Origin: Nageia nagi
Taxonomy: Eukaryota; Pinophyta
Length of the DNA stretch: 64,000 bases
Direction: 5' to 3'
Assembly (NCBI GenBank): GCA_050084985.1
Contig: JBITNC010000001.1
Location: 118,110,001-118,174,000 of the forward strand
The position numbers and the translations under genes are program-made. The notes below the pieces were generated by a model, which was not told where the DNA came from, did no database searches, and was given only the letters and a program-made list of their open reading frames with translations. This document shows, piece by piece, positions 22,481-36,469 of this stretch (position 1 is its first letter; each line of letters starts with the position of its first letter).

Positions 22481-23135
22481 AAACTCTTGAACCAAATTCT
22501 ATATATGTTCTTATTTATTGTACATTGCAAATGGCCTACATTTAGTATTGCACATCATTGATAGTGTGGGATTCACATCACCCAAGAATCCTATTTGCAC
22601 GATGATAAGAATAAATTTTTTAGAAGCATTTACAAGGTGTTCTACCTAACTAGTAGTGACCAAAGGTAGATTTTTTATGCTTTTATGTGCACTAGCTAGA
22701 AATGCATTTCCATTTTTCACCAATCATAATTTATTCAATCTCTCCTCTAAAAGGAGAAATGTCCACTTTGGCCTCCACCTTGAATGGAACTCAATTTGAT
22801 GAAGATGATGAATCAGATCTTCCAATACATCTTGATGTCTCTGATTACCATTTACATTTTCTTCAATAACCACCAACTCAACCAAACGAGCCAAATGATT
22901 TTCCATTCTCAAAATTTCCTTTCAAAATAGGCATCTAACATGGTACAAATAATAGACTATTTCTCCTCTGCGTTATTCATTTCTTTCACTTTGCACCTTT
23001 AACCAATCTCAAGATCCTCTAGAATCAACTTTGGTCTTTGAGATCTCCTCCTGAACATTAAAATACATGCAGCTAGCAGCTTGAAATCCCTAAAATTTTG
23101 ACCCAAATTTTGCACACACACAAGATTTGATACCA

Positions 23136-23971
<836 letters not shown>

Positions 23972-24799
23972 TATGAAAGGTAATAGTGAAGTAAATGATA
24001 GCTCTTGAGTATAACAAATTTCAAAATTTATGATACGTGGTGTTGAGGAACACCAAAATATTTGTAAGAGATATGCGTAATCCTATTAATATGAAATCTT
24101 GATAGTATTCCCATGCATATAATTCTCAATTTATAGGTTTAAGAATATAATTGAATGCACCTTTGTATGCTAGCATTGAAGTTGATAGTACAACCTATAA
24201 AATAAGAGAATTACATATGAGAAGTAACATAGGTGGATCATAAGCAATAAAGGAAATACAACATAATGTCATATTCATCCTAATGTATTGAGGAATATGT
24301 GACATGTAGTTTGGCCCAAAAATGGTACCAAATTATGTGTCAGTAAGTATCTCTAAGGAACATAATGCCTAATAGTATTTTATCTTCCAAAGTTGCCTCT
24401 TTATGAGAAATATTTTTAATTGAAGTAATTTTAGGATCAATGGATACTGGATTTTGAATTTCTATGTATTTTTTAAGTTTTAAGATAAATACTAAAATAA
24501 TATATAAAATTATAATTGAAATATGAATGTTAAAAGGTATAACAAAAGTGAGAAGTGTTAGTACCTTAAATTATTTGAATTGGCTCTAACAAGTGTTTTT
24601 GATTTCAAATATATGACCAAAAGGCTTATTGGGTAACTTGGGTTATCTTTTTTAAAGATTGGTCCTTATTATGAGTATTACTTGTTGAGGCCTTATAATC
24701 AAGTGTTGTTGATTTCAAACAAATTCAAAGTTTGGTGTTCAAAAATAAATTAAATTGGATATGAAAAATAAGATTCTAAATAAGAGAAAAAATTGTTAA

Positions 24800-25180
24800 T
24801 TCTTTGTAACCAATTGAATCATCATTGTAATAATCATCATTATAATCAAATGAATCGCTCTTGTAAGAATCCTCATTGTAACTAAATGAATCATCCTTAT
24901 AACTTGACAAATCTTCACTCTAACAATGGTCATTGTAATGAAATGAATCATATAAATAGTTGGTAACTTAGTCTTATTTGAATAACTAGTAATTAAATGA
25001 ATCCTCTAGTTTACAAGATGAATCACCACTAATTCATGATTCAGTTGAAATGTTTTGACCAATTGGATCGATAACTTCTCTTGCAACTAAAGTAGTCCTC
25101 ACTCCTCAACTCAGTTGTTCGTCATGCATAACCATAGGAGTCGTCAAGTCTTTCCTATATTTTGAAAGATTGCATAACAT
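24800..25180 (-). pseudogene. Decayed coding repeat, Asp/Ser/Tyr/Asn-rich
   Basis: On the minus strand the repeated unit GATTCATTT-NNTTAC-AATGA occurs about five times and reads DDSFSYNEDSYKSDSFDYND, continuing DYYNDDSIGYK. Upstream (to about 25150) a second frame gives RLDDSYGYA and SEDYFSCKRSYRSNW. TAG, TGA and a frameshift break it. The same block exists at about 39820-40170 in Seg-C, also broken. I do not recognise a family; it could be a repeat-bearing structural or stress protein, or chance low complexity. Confidence 0.35.
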
Positions 25181-26252
25181 GTAATAATAAATGGATATCA
25201 CTATAATATGTATATGTACCAGATATCAATGGCTATTTAGTTGGTAACATAACTTTTATTTATAATTTCAAGACTTAAGCTGCAAAATCTTATTTCGAGT
25301 TCATAGTTATTTAATTTAAATTTCTTAAAATTCCTTTAGATGGGTCGTTGTGTTATTTTTAATAATAAAAAATAAATTAAGATTTAAGCTACTAAAGAGT
25401 AACAAAAAAACCCTTTAAATTCAAAAAACCATAATCGAAAATCCAAATGGATCACCCTTATTATTTTCCATGATTGAAAATCTATATAATTGAAAATGTT
25501 TATTTAAATTAAAATTAAAGTTAATTAAATATAAAAAATTAATTACTATTAAATAAATACTAAGTCTATACTAAGCCGTTAATGTGACCTTATCATTATC
25601 ATATTGTTTGATTAACTAAATTTTATAACTTATCAATTTTCACATGTTACAAACACTATTTACTATCACTTATTAAATCCATAAATGAGATAAAAAAAAT
25701 ATTTGAAAATAAGCTAATTGTAGTTCACCGAGCCCTAACTGACTCATACACCTTTAAACATAACTGGGAATTTTAAAAAGATGCAATCAATTTTAATTAG
25801 AAAGTATAGAACTTAATTAAACACCAGTAAAGATCGTCACAGTGAGCTCAGAAGACATCTCAGACGACTAGGAAGAACTCGAAACGTTTTATCTGGAAGC
25901 TTAGAGACACTTAGTCGCTGAGAGTGGTAAAAATTTACAGATTCCATAGACAAATATTCAAACACTCAGCAATCCATTTGGGCTGAGAAGAGACCCCAGA
26001 GGACAAAAGCAGGGCCATCTCATCAACATAAAAGATGACAAAAATCATATGTCAGATCACCCTCATTAAGCGATCCGTGACAAAATTCCTCCGATGTTCG
26101 TGCACTTCCTTTCTCTTTTTCTACTGTTGCTATGGCTGCCTTTCCATTTCTAATGGCGGGCTCCGCCTCACAACCATTTGCAACGAATCTAAGTTGGATG
26201 TCCGGATGACTCATTGAATTAAACTAGCTTTTCTTTTTATTGATGTGCTTAC

Positions 26253-26334
26253 CTCGGCAAGCCAGAAGAGTACAGCAGATAATGCAAAAGAAACTACAAC
26301 CGGCCAATGCCACCCAATCACAATCCATATTCAT
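26253..26334 (-). other. Candidate first exon, Seg-B copy
   Basis: Minus strand ATG at 26334 opens 27 codons (MNMDCDWVALAGCSFF and a further Cys-rich hydrophobic run ending LLACR), then a consensus donor GAG/GTAAGCA. It resembles a short signal peptide exon. A CCAAT box (GGCCAATCAG) lies about 50 bp upstream. The Seg-C copy (44578-44659) keeps the ATG, frame and donor. Downstream, an open stretch at 26214-26023 reads NGKAAIATVEKEKGSARTSE, but I could not join it in frame by a clear acceptor. Function unknown. Confidence 0.3.
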
Positions 26335-27522
26335 GTTGCAGGCAAGTAGGTTATTCACAGGGTGTACTTGAGACTATTTCTGATTGGCCATTTAACAACG
26401 CGGCTGGTCCGGTCCCCTCTTCCATCGTCGACAGCCCCAATAATGTGGCCCGCTAGGCAGGTAAGAACGGAAATTAGATGATGGTTCTTGTCCTACATGA
26501 GAAAGCAACAAAGGACGAAACACTAAATTTTCCAAGCAACAGGTGAGATGCGCTGTGATTGTCAGTTTTGCTTAGGCAGGACAGGACTTTGACAGCAACA
26601 AGATGGACCCTAATTAATAATCAAGGTCCTTAACTATGATTCTGGGCCCTAGCCACTGCCAAGAGCAGTTGTCTACGTAGCCCAACAATCGTTTCCCAAT
26701 AACTTGACAGATTTTGATATGTCAATGGGGTTTGTTCTTTAGCTTCTGCAACAAAATTAGAATGGATTTTGATATTGAGATGTGTTTTTGATTGAAATTT
26801 AAATCAACATAAAAAATTAGTCATCAGTATTCACATATGATCTAGGAGTATGAATCTACCAATTAGAATTCAACTCCTAAGAATACTTTCAATATCTTAG
26901 AGTACCTCAATTTTTTTTTAGATTTAACGTTTTTAAACCCCTTTGCAATTTAAATCATTGCGATTTTACTGAATGAATACTAAAAACTGCTAAACCCCAC
27001 CAAACTCACCAAAAAAATACACAAAGATGTTAGACTTTCTGACATGTGTCAAATTGTACGAGGCAATTTATTGGGCTAGACGGTTCCTTTCCCACATCAA
27101 AATCTAGGTGAGACAGGTTGGTATACATAGTACAAAAAAGAAGTGTCTATACTATCACAAAAAACACCTCCTGTTTCCAGCTGTTTTACAATAAACATCA
27201 CTCGTTATCTAAAATGCATTACCAGGATTTCAACTAGCATCATTTGATCCTCAGGCCAATGCTCTGACTGTCATAACATCCATGGATTCCTCAAAATCCC
27301 TTCTCAGCTCATATAATTTAAATATTTCCACAGATAAATTCAATCATTTTTCCAAACCAATGAACCCCACCTTTCCTGTGTGCATCAGTTTTGTCAGACT
27401 ACCTAAAGATGATTTTATGGTAGTATAGAAAAATCCATAAAAGAAAGGTATCAAATACAAACAAGGTATTTGGAGAACCTGCCGATGATGACTGTTTCCC
27501 CGGCTCTCCTTGTCAATATCAA

Positions 27523-27726
27523 TCACCATAAACTGTGAAGGCTGAAATTTGTGCGAGAAGAGAAAATGGCAGAGATGATATTCATCTGTCCCTCATCTAG
27601 ATAGATTTTAAACGGCAAGTTGATAATATCTAAGAAACGTGACGGTGACCCACATAAAGGGATAGACTTCCTTCGGGCTGATGGTGCAACAAGACTCCAA
27701 TAGTACTCAAGTGATGAGGTAGACAA
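27523..27726 (-). CDS. Hypothetical 67-residue ORF, Seg-B copy
   Basis: Open frame beginning MSTSSLEYYWSLVAPSARR, with a Seg-C counterpart at 45675-45878 of the same length. The residue differences noted (T/A, P/L, Q/K) are all replacements, which argues against constraint. No promoter or family is recognised; it may be an exon fragment or chance. Confidence 0.2.
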   Translation of the reverse strand: MSTSSLEYYWSLVAPSARRKSIPLCGSPSRFLDIINLPFKIYLDEGQMNIISAIFSSRTNFSLHSLW

Positions 27727-30700
27727 GATGGTCCTGAGATCTAAGACTCAGCACCAACTACCAAGATAAAAGTACAGCGGTTTGGTTTGCCTGGACAAAA
27801 GCGATGATGTTTAGAGTTTGGTGGGCCGGTGGGCAACTCAATCTGTTTGTCTCCAACGCATCCAAGGTAAAATAGGATTTAAAACGAAAACAAAAATTCA
27901 CGACAATGTGCTTTTACTCGCATGATGCGGCAGGCAGATTCGCAGCACTCATTGCAATTTGCTTTTGTTGGCTGTGGAAGCGAATGGTGTGATTTGAAGG
28001 GTGTGCACACCTAGATTCAAATTTTAAGCCCCCGATGCCTTCAAAAGTCATTTTACCTTTAAATAAGGGTGGTAAAAAAATTGATTTGCAAATAAAATTT
28101 AATTATTAAACTTAACTTTTTATTTATAAAGGGTAATATAGATTTTTAAATTTCATAAAAAAGTGAATTTGAAAATTGCATATTAAAAATTAATACTAAA
28201 TATTTTATTATTCTAAATATATAATATTAATTTTAAAATTGGAATGGAGCTAATTAAAATTTGACAAGTGACAGTTGCATTTACTATGTTAATTAAAATC
28301 TTTCGTCTTTTTTAAGGTATACTACTAAGGGTAGGGTTTAACGTATAGGCATCAGGTTTACGCATTTTTTGTCCTAATGGAATTTGCTTTTGGTGGTCAC
28401 TTTTGAAATTTATTTTAATGTACTTTATTTATGTTGTCTACAATTTTTATTTACGATGATTTGAGGTGGAGTACCAGGTAGCTTATGGTGTTGCCCCTCA
28501 CTCATCAGTCCAAACTCAATAAGACCAACAACTAATATTCATGCATTGGTTTTTTAACATATTGTTTGTACCCTTGCACATTGGGGACCCACACAACCAA
28601 AACAAAGTCATGCTGGAAAGGGTTCTTACCAGTCTCTCAAATCCTTGCTAATAAGTAACATTTGATCTTATGCTTACTTTTAGTGAATTTAATTTTGTGT
28701 TGTTTCGATAGAAACATTTGATAATGTTTCTTAGTAGACTATTTATCATTAAGGTTTAAATCCTTATTGTGTCTTACTACTATAATTTTATTGTATTGTG
28801 GTAATATAATGGATTATGGTAGAGTTGAGATTTGGATGGAGATCTAGAGCTTAACATGTAGTTTTATACCTCTATTGTCAAACTAGATGATCTTGTTTTG
28901 GGTTTCAAGTATTGTAAGAGAATTTATCAAAATTTTAAAACCTATGCACACTATTAACTTTTACATGCTAAGCTACTATAAATTTTTGGAAAACTATTAT
29001 AAATCAACTATTACATTTTATTTTATTTATTAAAAAATGTATAATATTATAAAATATGCTATATTTTTATTTATTTATAAGAAAAATTCATCTGAGTACT
29101 ACTTAGGTTATTTAAATTATTCTATTTTATTGTTTGAATAAAAAGTCTCTATAATTCAAGGACTTTAAAAGGTTTAAACTTTAGAGGCTTTATCTTTTAT
29201 TTACTTTTTAAAAATGACTTAAATGTGGGTTTAAAAAATGCTTTCAAATGTGGGTTTAAAAAATTCTTTCCTATGTTGCACCAATTGTAAATTATTGAAA
29301 CTCTATAGTCCTTATTGTGCTTTTAGAAAAAAAAAGCATTTATATTACTAACAAGTTCTTCAACTTTTGCAAAAGTAGAAATATTTTTGATGAACTTATA
29401 TGCAAGGTTCATTATGTGATCCATGTAATGAATTGGAATCATATTTGGAGCAATTGTTATTTGAAGTTTTACGATATATTTTATAGTCAATCATTTATGC
29501 AATGCTTATCAAATTATTTATAACCAAAATGTATAAATTTTCATAATTGCAATTCTCAATCAATTTTTTTAATGCAAGTAGATGAGGTCTATTACAATTA
29601 TCTTCAAATGTATATACTTGAAAGCAAACCCATGATGTGTTGTTAATGGTTGTGACCTCATGAATTAATAATGAGATAAATCAAGCATGTTTTACTTTCT
29701 CCTTTAAATCCTCTTTCTCAACAAATGTTAAATATTTTGCAATTTACCATGCACTATCCTTTGAGCAATGTGAATGACATAAATGATGCACCCTTATAAA
29801 TTGTAAATAATTCTTATAATCAAGATAATATGAAATTGGTCTACTATTTTTTAGAATTTTGAAAGTAATTAAAAATTATACAATTTTAGCTAATATATTA
29901 GTATGCATTACTTATCCAAATAGAAGACTAAGTATTCCATCTTTATTATTAAGTGTTTTCTTACTCTTCCTTTCATTCTCATGTTTCTCTTCGTATTTGA
30001 TTTGTCCTTCCACATAGTTACTTTTTTCATTTTCCATTTGGTTGAAGTATTGGTTCATTTATGTTTTTAACATGTTTTTGTAGTTTATACAACTTCAATT
30101 GCATTGTATGTGGGTAAGTGCAAGAAAATGAGTGCCAATGGAGAGGAAGTGCAATCTTGAAGGATCGATATCCCAATCTTCGAAAAGTATAAATGCATAA
30201 TATAATCCACAAAATCTTGATCCCACCGCTAAGATCTTGGTCCTTAAATTTAAAATTTTTACTAGCCCTTTTAGTTTAAAGTTTGATTGGGTGAGCTAAC
30301 CCTTGGCCTTGGACCTACAACTCTAAGCACATAACAAGAACAATAGAGAATACCAACTTGTAGATACATGTTTGATAAAATATTTTGCAATGTTTTTTTA
30401 TGAAATTTTGTAGGATTACAGATGTGAGTGTGCAAAAATTTAAATATATAATTTATTTAACAATTAGATTATATATTATATTTTTTTTCAATGAAACTAG
30501 TCTATAAACTTTGAAAAAAAGGGTTTCACATTTATTTAAAAACTTTTTTTTTGAAATTTTGAAAAAGAAAATATGTGTGTATAATTTACATGCGATTCTT
30601 CACAAGTTAAAAGAAAATAAAAGTGATAATTTTATGTCAAATTATTCTTGACAGGTATGAGCACTTTTTGAAATGATGATTAGGGCTAGTAAAAATTAAT

Positions 30701-30750
30701 TCATGAAAAAAATTACAAAATAATATCCTATATAATCTTTAATTTTTTAG

Positions 30751-31374
30751 TGTAGATACCTAAAAATGAATTCTTATTTATTAAATATTTTATTTTTATA
30801 GAATTAAGAGATATTTTTTAGAAAAGGTATTAAAATATACCCAAGGCAATGTAATCAATGTAAAAGGACTACTAAACAATGTAAGTGAGGTAAAATATCT
30901 ATAAAGGCATCAAAAACTATGTAATGTGATGATACCAAGGAAAGAAGAAGACCAAGATATTGTTATAAAAAATTATCAAGGGTAATTGATTCATCATAAA
31001 CAGATCAATATCAATCAAATAGGAGAATATGTACATATCATATATCCAAAAAATACGATATTTTGTAACACCACCTATCTGAGGATTTGTTATCTATCTT
31101 TCATCGTATTTCACATATTTCAATTTCTATACTTGATCTTGCTTATTTTAAGATATCGATAATATGCAAATGCTAATACATCAATACCATTATTATTGAG
31201 TCTCGATGAGTGGTGATTCTATGAAGGTATTGCTCATAGTTCATTTGCTAAGATCTAATAAAGGCACATATTTATCATTGGCATGACTATAATATTTTTT
31301 ATATATATTTCAATATTAGATTTGTAGAGGAATAGTTCTTTGTTTATTGTATTATGTATTATTTTTCAATTATA
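30751..31374 (+). repeat. Tat-1 5' LTR
   Basis: Starts TGTAGATACCTAAAAATGAA. Homologous to 38572-39199, to the Tat-3 LTR (48983-49611) and to the Tat-2 LTR (49914-50546). The exact 3' end is uncertain by a few bases. Confidence 0.88.
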
Positions 31375-31479
31375 TTTTTGATGAACCTATTATTTTGAAT
31401 AGTCTTTTCCCTCCTAATTGAGATCTTTCATATTTTTTTAATGGATCCAATCACCCTGACATTGTACTTTACTTGATCA

Positions 31480-32290
31480 TAAGGCACTGACATCATGAAA
31501 ATGAAATAAAATCTTCAAAAAATGGTAGCATAGTTAGCCCAATCTTGGATCCATTCATGACACAGCCATAAGTTTTCACTTCTAACACTTAGTTTTTGAT
31601 GCTTCCCTACCTGTAAGAATTTTAAAACTTGAGAATGATAAAAAATCTCAAAGAAATAATGAAGATTATGATGGTATCTTCACCACACCCTTGTCGATAG
31701 ATATCCATAATTATCACCTACCACTTGACCTTAAGATCCCCATATTTGAGATGTTTAGTGGTAAATAAGACATAAAGCAATATCTTATCAACTTTTAGGA
31801 GGAGTGCTTGTTGAAATTAGGATTTGTGGAGAAATTAATTATGAATTTATTCCCTAGGAGTTTGAAAGATGATACCAACTAATAATTTTATAATTTTCTT
31901 GAGGGATTTATAAACTCATTCAAATCAATGGTTGGTATTCATGAATCAGTACAAGCATAATATCAAAGAGTAAAGTACAATTACAAAATTATGTGTCTTG
32001 CACTAAGGAAAAAATAAAATATTAGAGAATTATGTTTCGAGATTCAAAATGGTATGGAAATCCATTCTCAGTAATTTAAATGAAATTTTATTTTGGTATT
32101 TTTGTTGATTTCATTCTTCTAGTTATTAAGTAGCATACTCTTGATTATACTGAGTTGGGTTTTGGAATTATGAGTAAAAGAGTATTGGAAAAATAAAAAG
32201 TATTGATTAAGCTTGGTTCACTCAAGTATAAAAATACCACATACAACAAGGAAAATAAAAAACCATATGTGAGAAAATAAGAAAAGAATG
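31480..32290 (+). pseudogene. Tat-1 gag remnant
   Basis: Reads IPIFEMFSGK, KQYLINF, EECLLKLGF, LFPRSLKDDT, FYNFLEGFINSFKSMVG: the capsid core of Ty3 gag, with TAA and TAG interruptions (for example at the expected QW after DDT). The leader around 31680-31740 (GGTATCTTCACCACACCCTT) is the reference that shows where TatN-2 is inserted in Tat-2. Confidence 0.8.
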
Positions 32291-32795
32291 TAAATATGAT
32301 TGAGAAGCCTACTCTTACTAGATCTACTACAACAATGAATCGTACATTCACTTTTCTTATTAAACCAAGGCTTTTTTTACAAGATCTAGTTAAAAAAGGT
32401 TCATTGAAATCATTGGAAAGAAAAGTAGAATATGAAAACATATTCATGAATAATTCATATGCTTATTATACCTATCATTAAAGAAGAGATACTTTACAAA
32501 TAGTTACAAGGCTGTAGAGGTAGATATATTGGATCTTATTTCATAAGGAAAGTACAAAGTTAAGGAGAATGCTTTAGATCTAAATCAAGTAGTAAATACA
32601 ATATCAGTGGATGAGGAGATTTACACCAACATTAGGTGGGGTTATCCAAATTCCATCCCAAAATTGGTTACTATGGAGCAAGTAAGTCTCGCACCAAATC
32701 CAAAAGCATATAACATGATAGAATAATTAAAAACTACTCTTACTAAGATTATCTTGTATGATCTTATTAGCACATTTGAAACAAATAAGTAGATC

Positions 32796-33300
32796 TTGTA
32801 TGAGTTATTTTTAAAAAAAAAAGACCCTAAAAATATTTTTGCTACTTTATTTTCTGAAAAGCTTCAATCCATCAAAGATTGTGATGCAATTTCCTTTTCC
32901 AAATTTGAAAAACTTAGAAAAGAACTCATTTTTGAATGTTTAGCACTTTATATCACACTTATGATACATGGATGGAAAATAAAAAGAGTAATAGTAGATC
33001 TTGGTTCAACTATTAATATTTGTACTTAAAAGTTACTATAACAATTTTAAGATAATGATATTGATATCCCTCCCTTAGAGGATTCAACATTCCATATAGA
33101 ATCTTATGATAGTTCATCCAAAAAATTACTTGGTTTGACCACACTTCTAGTCACACTAGGCATCAAAATTATCTAAATAATTTTTAATGTCATGAGTGGT
33201 AAATGTTTATACAACCTACTCCTTAGAAGATCTTGGTTACATGACATGAATGTAGTGCCTTCCATAATACATGGTCATTTATAGTATGAATATGAGGGAT
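32796..33300 (+). pseudogene. Tat-1 aspartic protease remnant
   Basis: At about 32940-33030 the frame reads HGWKIKRVIVDLGSTINICT. The catalytic motif D-x-G-S-T is present with Leu in the variable position. After stops it continues FNVMSGKCLYNLLLRRSWLHDM, the conserved C-terminal half of plant Ty3 proteases (YNLLLGRPWLH). It lies between gag and RT as expected. Confidence 0.75.
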
Positions 33301-34292
33301 AGATACATACATTCATATGGGATCTAGAACCATATGCATTATGTAATTTAGTAGATTTGGATATTAAGGGATTATATTTAATTTGTCATAAGTTTCATAT
33401 TATTCCATAAGTAGTTTAATCAACATTGATAAAAGAAAAAAAAAGAGGTACAAATTGTAAATGCAATTATGGGAATGTACAAATTAGAGAACCTTGATCT
33501 GTTAGCTTTTGTGAAAATTTTGGATCATCTAAAAATAGTAAAAAATGTAGAGCACCCACATCATGTTGAGGACATCATATATCATACACAACATGAATCC
33601 AAAGGATGATCGAGTGGTTCTTATTATGCAATCTGTTTTTTCTCTGAATCTAATTCAACTAGTAGATGATATAATCAAATAGAATACATGTAATCTATTT
33701 CCATTTCTTGTTATGCATAAATACATGATTCAAAATTGCAAATAAAAAGGAGGAGGATTAAAAAATTCATAACAAGTTATGCCTTCTTTTCCTACTAACT
33801 TAGGAGCTTAGAAAGATAAGAAAGAGTTAGGTAGTGATTGGACTAGTAAGAAGAGTTTAGGACCTATTAATTCTATTCCAAAATGCACTATGATTGGACT
33901 TTATGATGATATTGATGAGGATTTATAGATTGATGATAGTCTACATCTTGAGTTTCATTATTTTTCTAATGATGATGATATATTAGAATACATGGGAAAA
34001 CATTTAGAATTTTTCAAGTCAGATGATAAAAATAAATCTAACTATATTCTTAATCAATACGAATATTTTGGACAAGAGGTAAACTTTAATGAATTATTTC
34101 AAGTACACCAAGTTGATGAATAAGATATTGATGATCATGAGGTCTCTAATTTATAGGAGTTACATTCACTACTACAAAAGAAAGATGAGTTGATATTTTC
34201 TTCTCAAGGGTTGATTGATGTTAATATTTACATAAGTGACCAAGAAAGAATGATAAAAATTGGGATTGCTCTTAAAATTTTGACAATAAGAA

Positions 34293-34901
34293 ATGTACAA
34301 AAAAAAGTTCATTGATATTCAAAAAAACTTTGCATGGTCTTATTCTAATATGCTTGATTTAGATACTTCTTTTATCATTCATACTTTACCACTAAAAGAT
34401 GGAGCAAAACTTGTTAAGCACAAGCTAAGAAAAAAGCATCCCTTAAAAGAATTGGTAGTCAAGAAAGAAATTAAAAAGTATTTAAATGATGGTTTCATTA
34501 AGCCTATAGATTATTCATAATAGATGGATAACATTATTCCTATTACTAAATCAAATGGAGAAATTAAAATTTGTATTGATTTTAGACATATCAATAATGT
34601 TTATCCAAAAGATGATTTTCCATCACTAAATATTGATATGATTATGGGTATTATTGCTAATCATGATACTTTATATTTTATGGATGGATTTTTCGGATAT
34701 AGTCAAATTTTAATCAATTCAATTAATCATAATAAAATAATGTTTACTACACTATGGGGTAATTTTTGTTGGAAAGTAATAGCTTTTGGATTGAAAAATG
34801 TAGATGAAACTTATCAACATGCAATGATCACTACGTTTCATGAGCATATTCATAAATATGTAGAGTTTTATGTTGATGACATCTTGGTGAAATCAAAATA
34901 A
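34293..34901 (+). pseudogene. Tat-1 reverse transcriptase remnant
   Basis: Two adjacent open stretches separated by two stops at 34518-34523. They show KYLNDGFIKPIDYS, then IPITKSNGEIKICIDFRHIN, FMDGFFGYSQI, AFGLKNVDETYQHAM and the catalytic FYVDDILVKSK. All core RT blocks are present and the YVDD aspartates are intact. The connection continues to about 35200 in broken frames. It is the best preserved part of the element. Confidence 0.9.
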
Positions 34902-35197
34902 AGATATGATCATTTGGAGCTTCTTGAGAAGGCATTTGGCATTCTCAAGAAATACAAGATTAGACTTAAACCTTAAAAGTGTGTGCTTTTGGTATCACTT
35001 TAAGAAAATTGCTAAGATTCATGGTGTTCAAAATAGGTACTGAAGTGGATCCCAAAAGGTAAACACCATTGTTAGAATGCCATATCCAAAAAATATGAAA
35101 TAATTGAGGAGCCTCCAAGGTAAGATCAATTCGGTAAGAAGATTCATTTCACAACTTAGAGATAAATGTTTACCTTTCACTCATTTATTGAAAAAAG

Positions 35198-35560
35198 ATG
35201 TTGAGTTTGTGTGGGATTAGAAATGTTAGAAAGCATTTGAGGAAATCAAGAAATATTTACTTTAGCCACCCATCTTGGTACATATGGATTTTAGAAAAAG
35301 AGCAATATCTATACATTTTTGTTATAATTGTTACCTTAGGGGAAATGTTATGCCAACATAATGATGAAAATAAGGAAAGAGCAATTTACTATCTTAGCAA
35401 GAATCTAATATATTACTAAATAAGGTACACTCTCATGGAAAAACTCTACTTTGGTATAGTTTTTGCAACTAAAAAATTAAGGTACTATATTTTATATTGG
35501 ACTACATATTTTGTTAGCGTAGTTAATCCATTGAAATATCTCATAGTAAAGTAGCATTTA
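35198..35560 (+). pseudogene. Tat-1 first RNase H remnant
   Basis: Reads LGEMLCQHNDENKERAIYYLSK, a TAA, then IRYTLMEKLYFGIVFATKKLRYY. This is the standard Ty3 RNase H tail (xDENKERAIYYLSKTL, YTxMEKL) immediately after RT. Confidence 0.85.
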
Positions 35561-35799
35561 TCAAGAAGAGAAGCAAAATAATTGATGTTATTGAAAGAAT
35601 TTAATATCAATGTAATAAAATAAAAGTCCATAAAGCTAAAGAAATAGCATATTTGATAACAAAGTTCCCTCATAATGATTAGGTTGTTATACATGAAGAG
35701 TTTCTAGATGATTATGACAAGTACATATCTCCTTTATAGTGGGGATGTTGTGGTGGAGTACATCCACATTTTTACAATGATTAGTGGAAAATCTCATAT

Positions 35800-36230
35800 G
35801 AATTGGTGTATTACCGAGAAGATGAGCCTAAATCTTGGACATTATATTTCAATGGATAAAAGTGTACATATGGATAAGAGGTAGGTATTGTCTAGTTTCA
35901 CCTTATAATAATGTCATTACCATGACATACAAGCTTAGATTTGAGTATAATAATAACATGACAGAGTATGAAATATTAATATTAGGTTTGAAAGTAGTTG
36001 TGCTACTAAAAAGAATGAAATTTAATATATATGATGATTCAAATCTTGTGGTTAACCAAGTTAAGGATTTTTAGAATACAAAGGATGAGAAGTTAATCCC
36101 ATACAAAATGGCAAAAACTAACCTCTTAACTCAATTTGATAAGTACATAATTTCAAGCATCCAAAAAATAAATATCAAGTATGTAGATGCAATAGTAAGT
36201 GCTTCTTCTTTGATGGTTATTAATATAGAA
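35800..36230 (+). pseudogene. Tat-1 second (archaeal-type) RNase H remnant
   Basis: Begins SWTLYFNG, where a catalytic Asp is expected in place of N, and continues in shifted frames to LRFEYNNNMTEYEILILGLKVV and IYDDSNLVVNQVKDF. The pattern (TNNxAEYEALI, GDSxLVxxQV) is that of the additional RNase H found between the normal RNase H and integrase of plant Tat elements. Substituted and frameshifted, so inactive. Confidence 0.8.
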
Positions 36231-36469
36231 GATGAGGAGACAATCCTCAAATTTTAAAAATTAGGCCAATCATCTTATTAATTTAAAGAAAACATATAGA
36301 GATATAATATATCACATAAGAAGGAACTTCTCTATTATGGTATGCAGATGTTTACAATTATCTCAAAAATCAAACCATTCTAGAACATTTTGATATAAAT
36401 GAGAAAAATAGATTAAAAAGATAAACTCTTAAGTAAGTTATTATTGGTGACATATTATATAGGAGATCA

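Larger units (their letters stand above)
24096..30750. repeat. Seg-B: second copy of the duplicated segment
   Basis: Co-linear with Seg-C (39207-48982) over its whole length, with small indels. It lacks the 3328 bp that carry RAV in Seg-C; the join is CAAAT/ATTCAAAC at 25955/25956. 24100-24800 and 28000-30750 are AT-rich with no gene seen. 26400-27990 is better conserved between copies but I recognise no coding gene in it. It starts at an ATCTT (24096-24100) and ends where the Tat-1 LTR begins. Confidence 0.88.
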
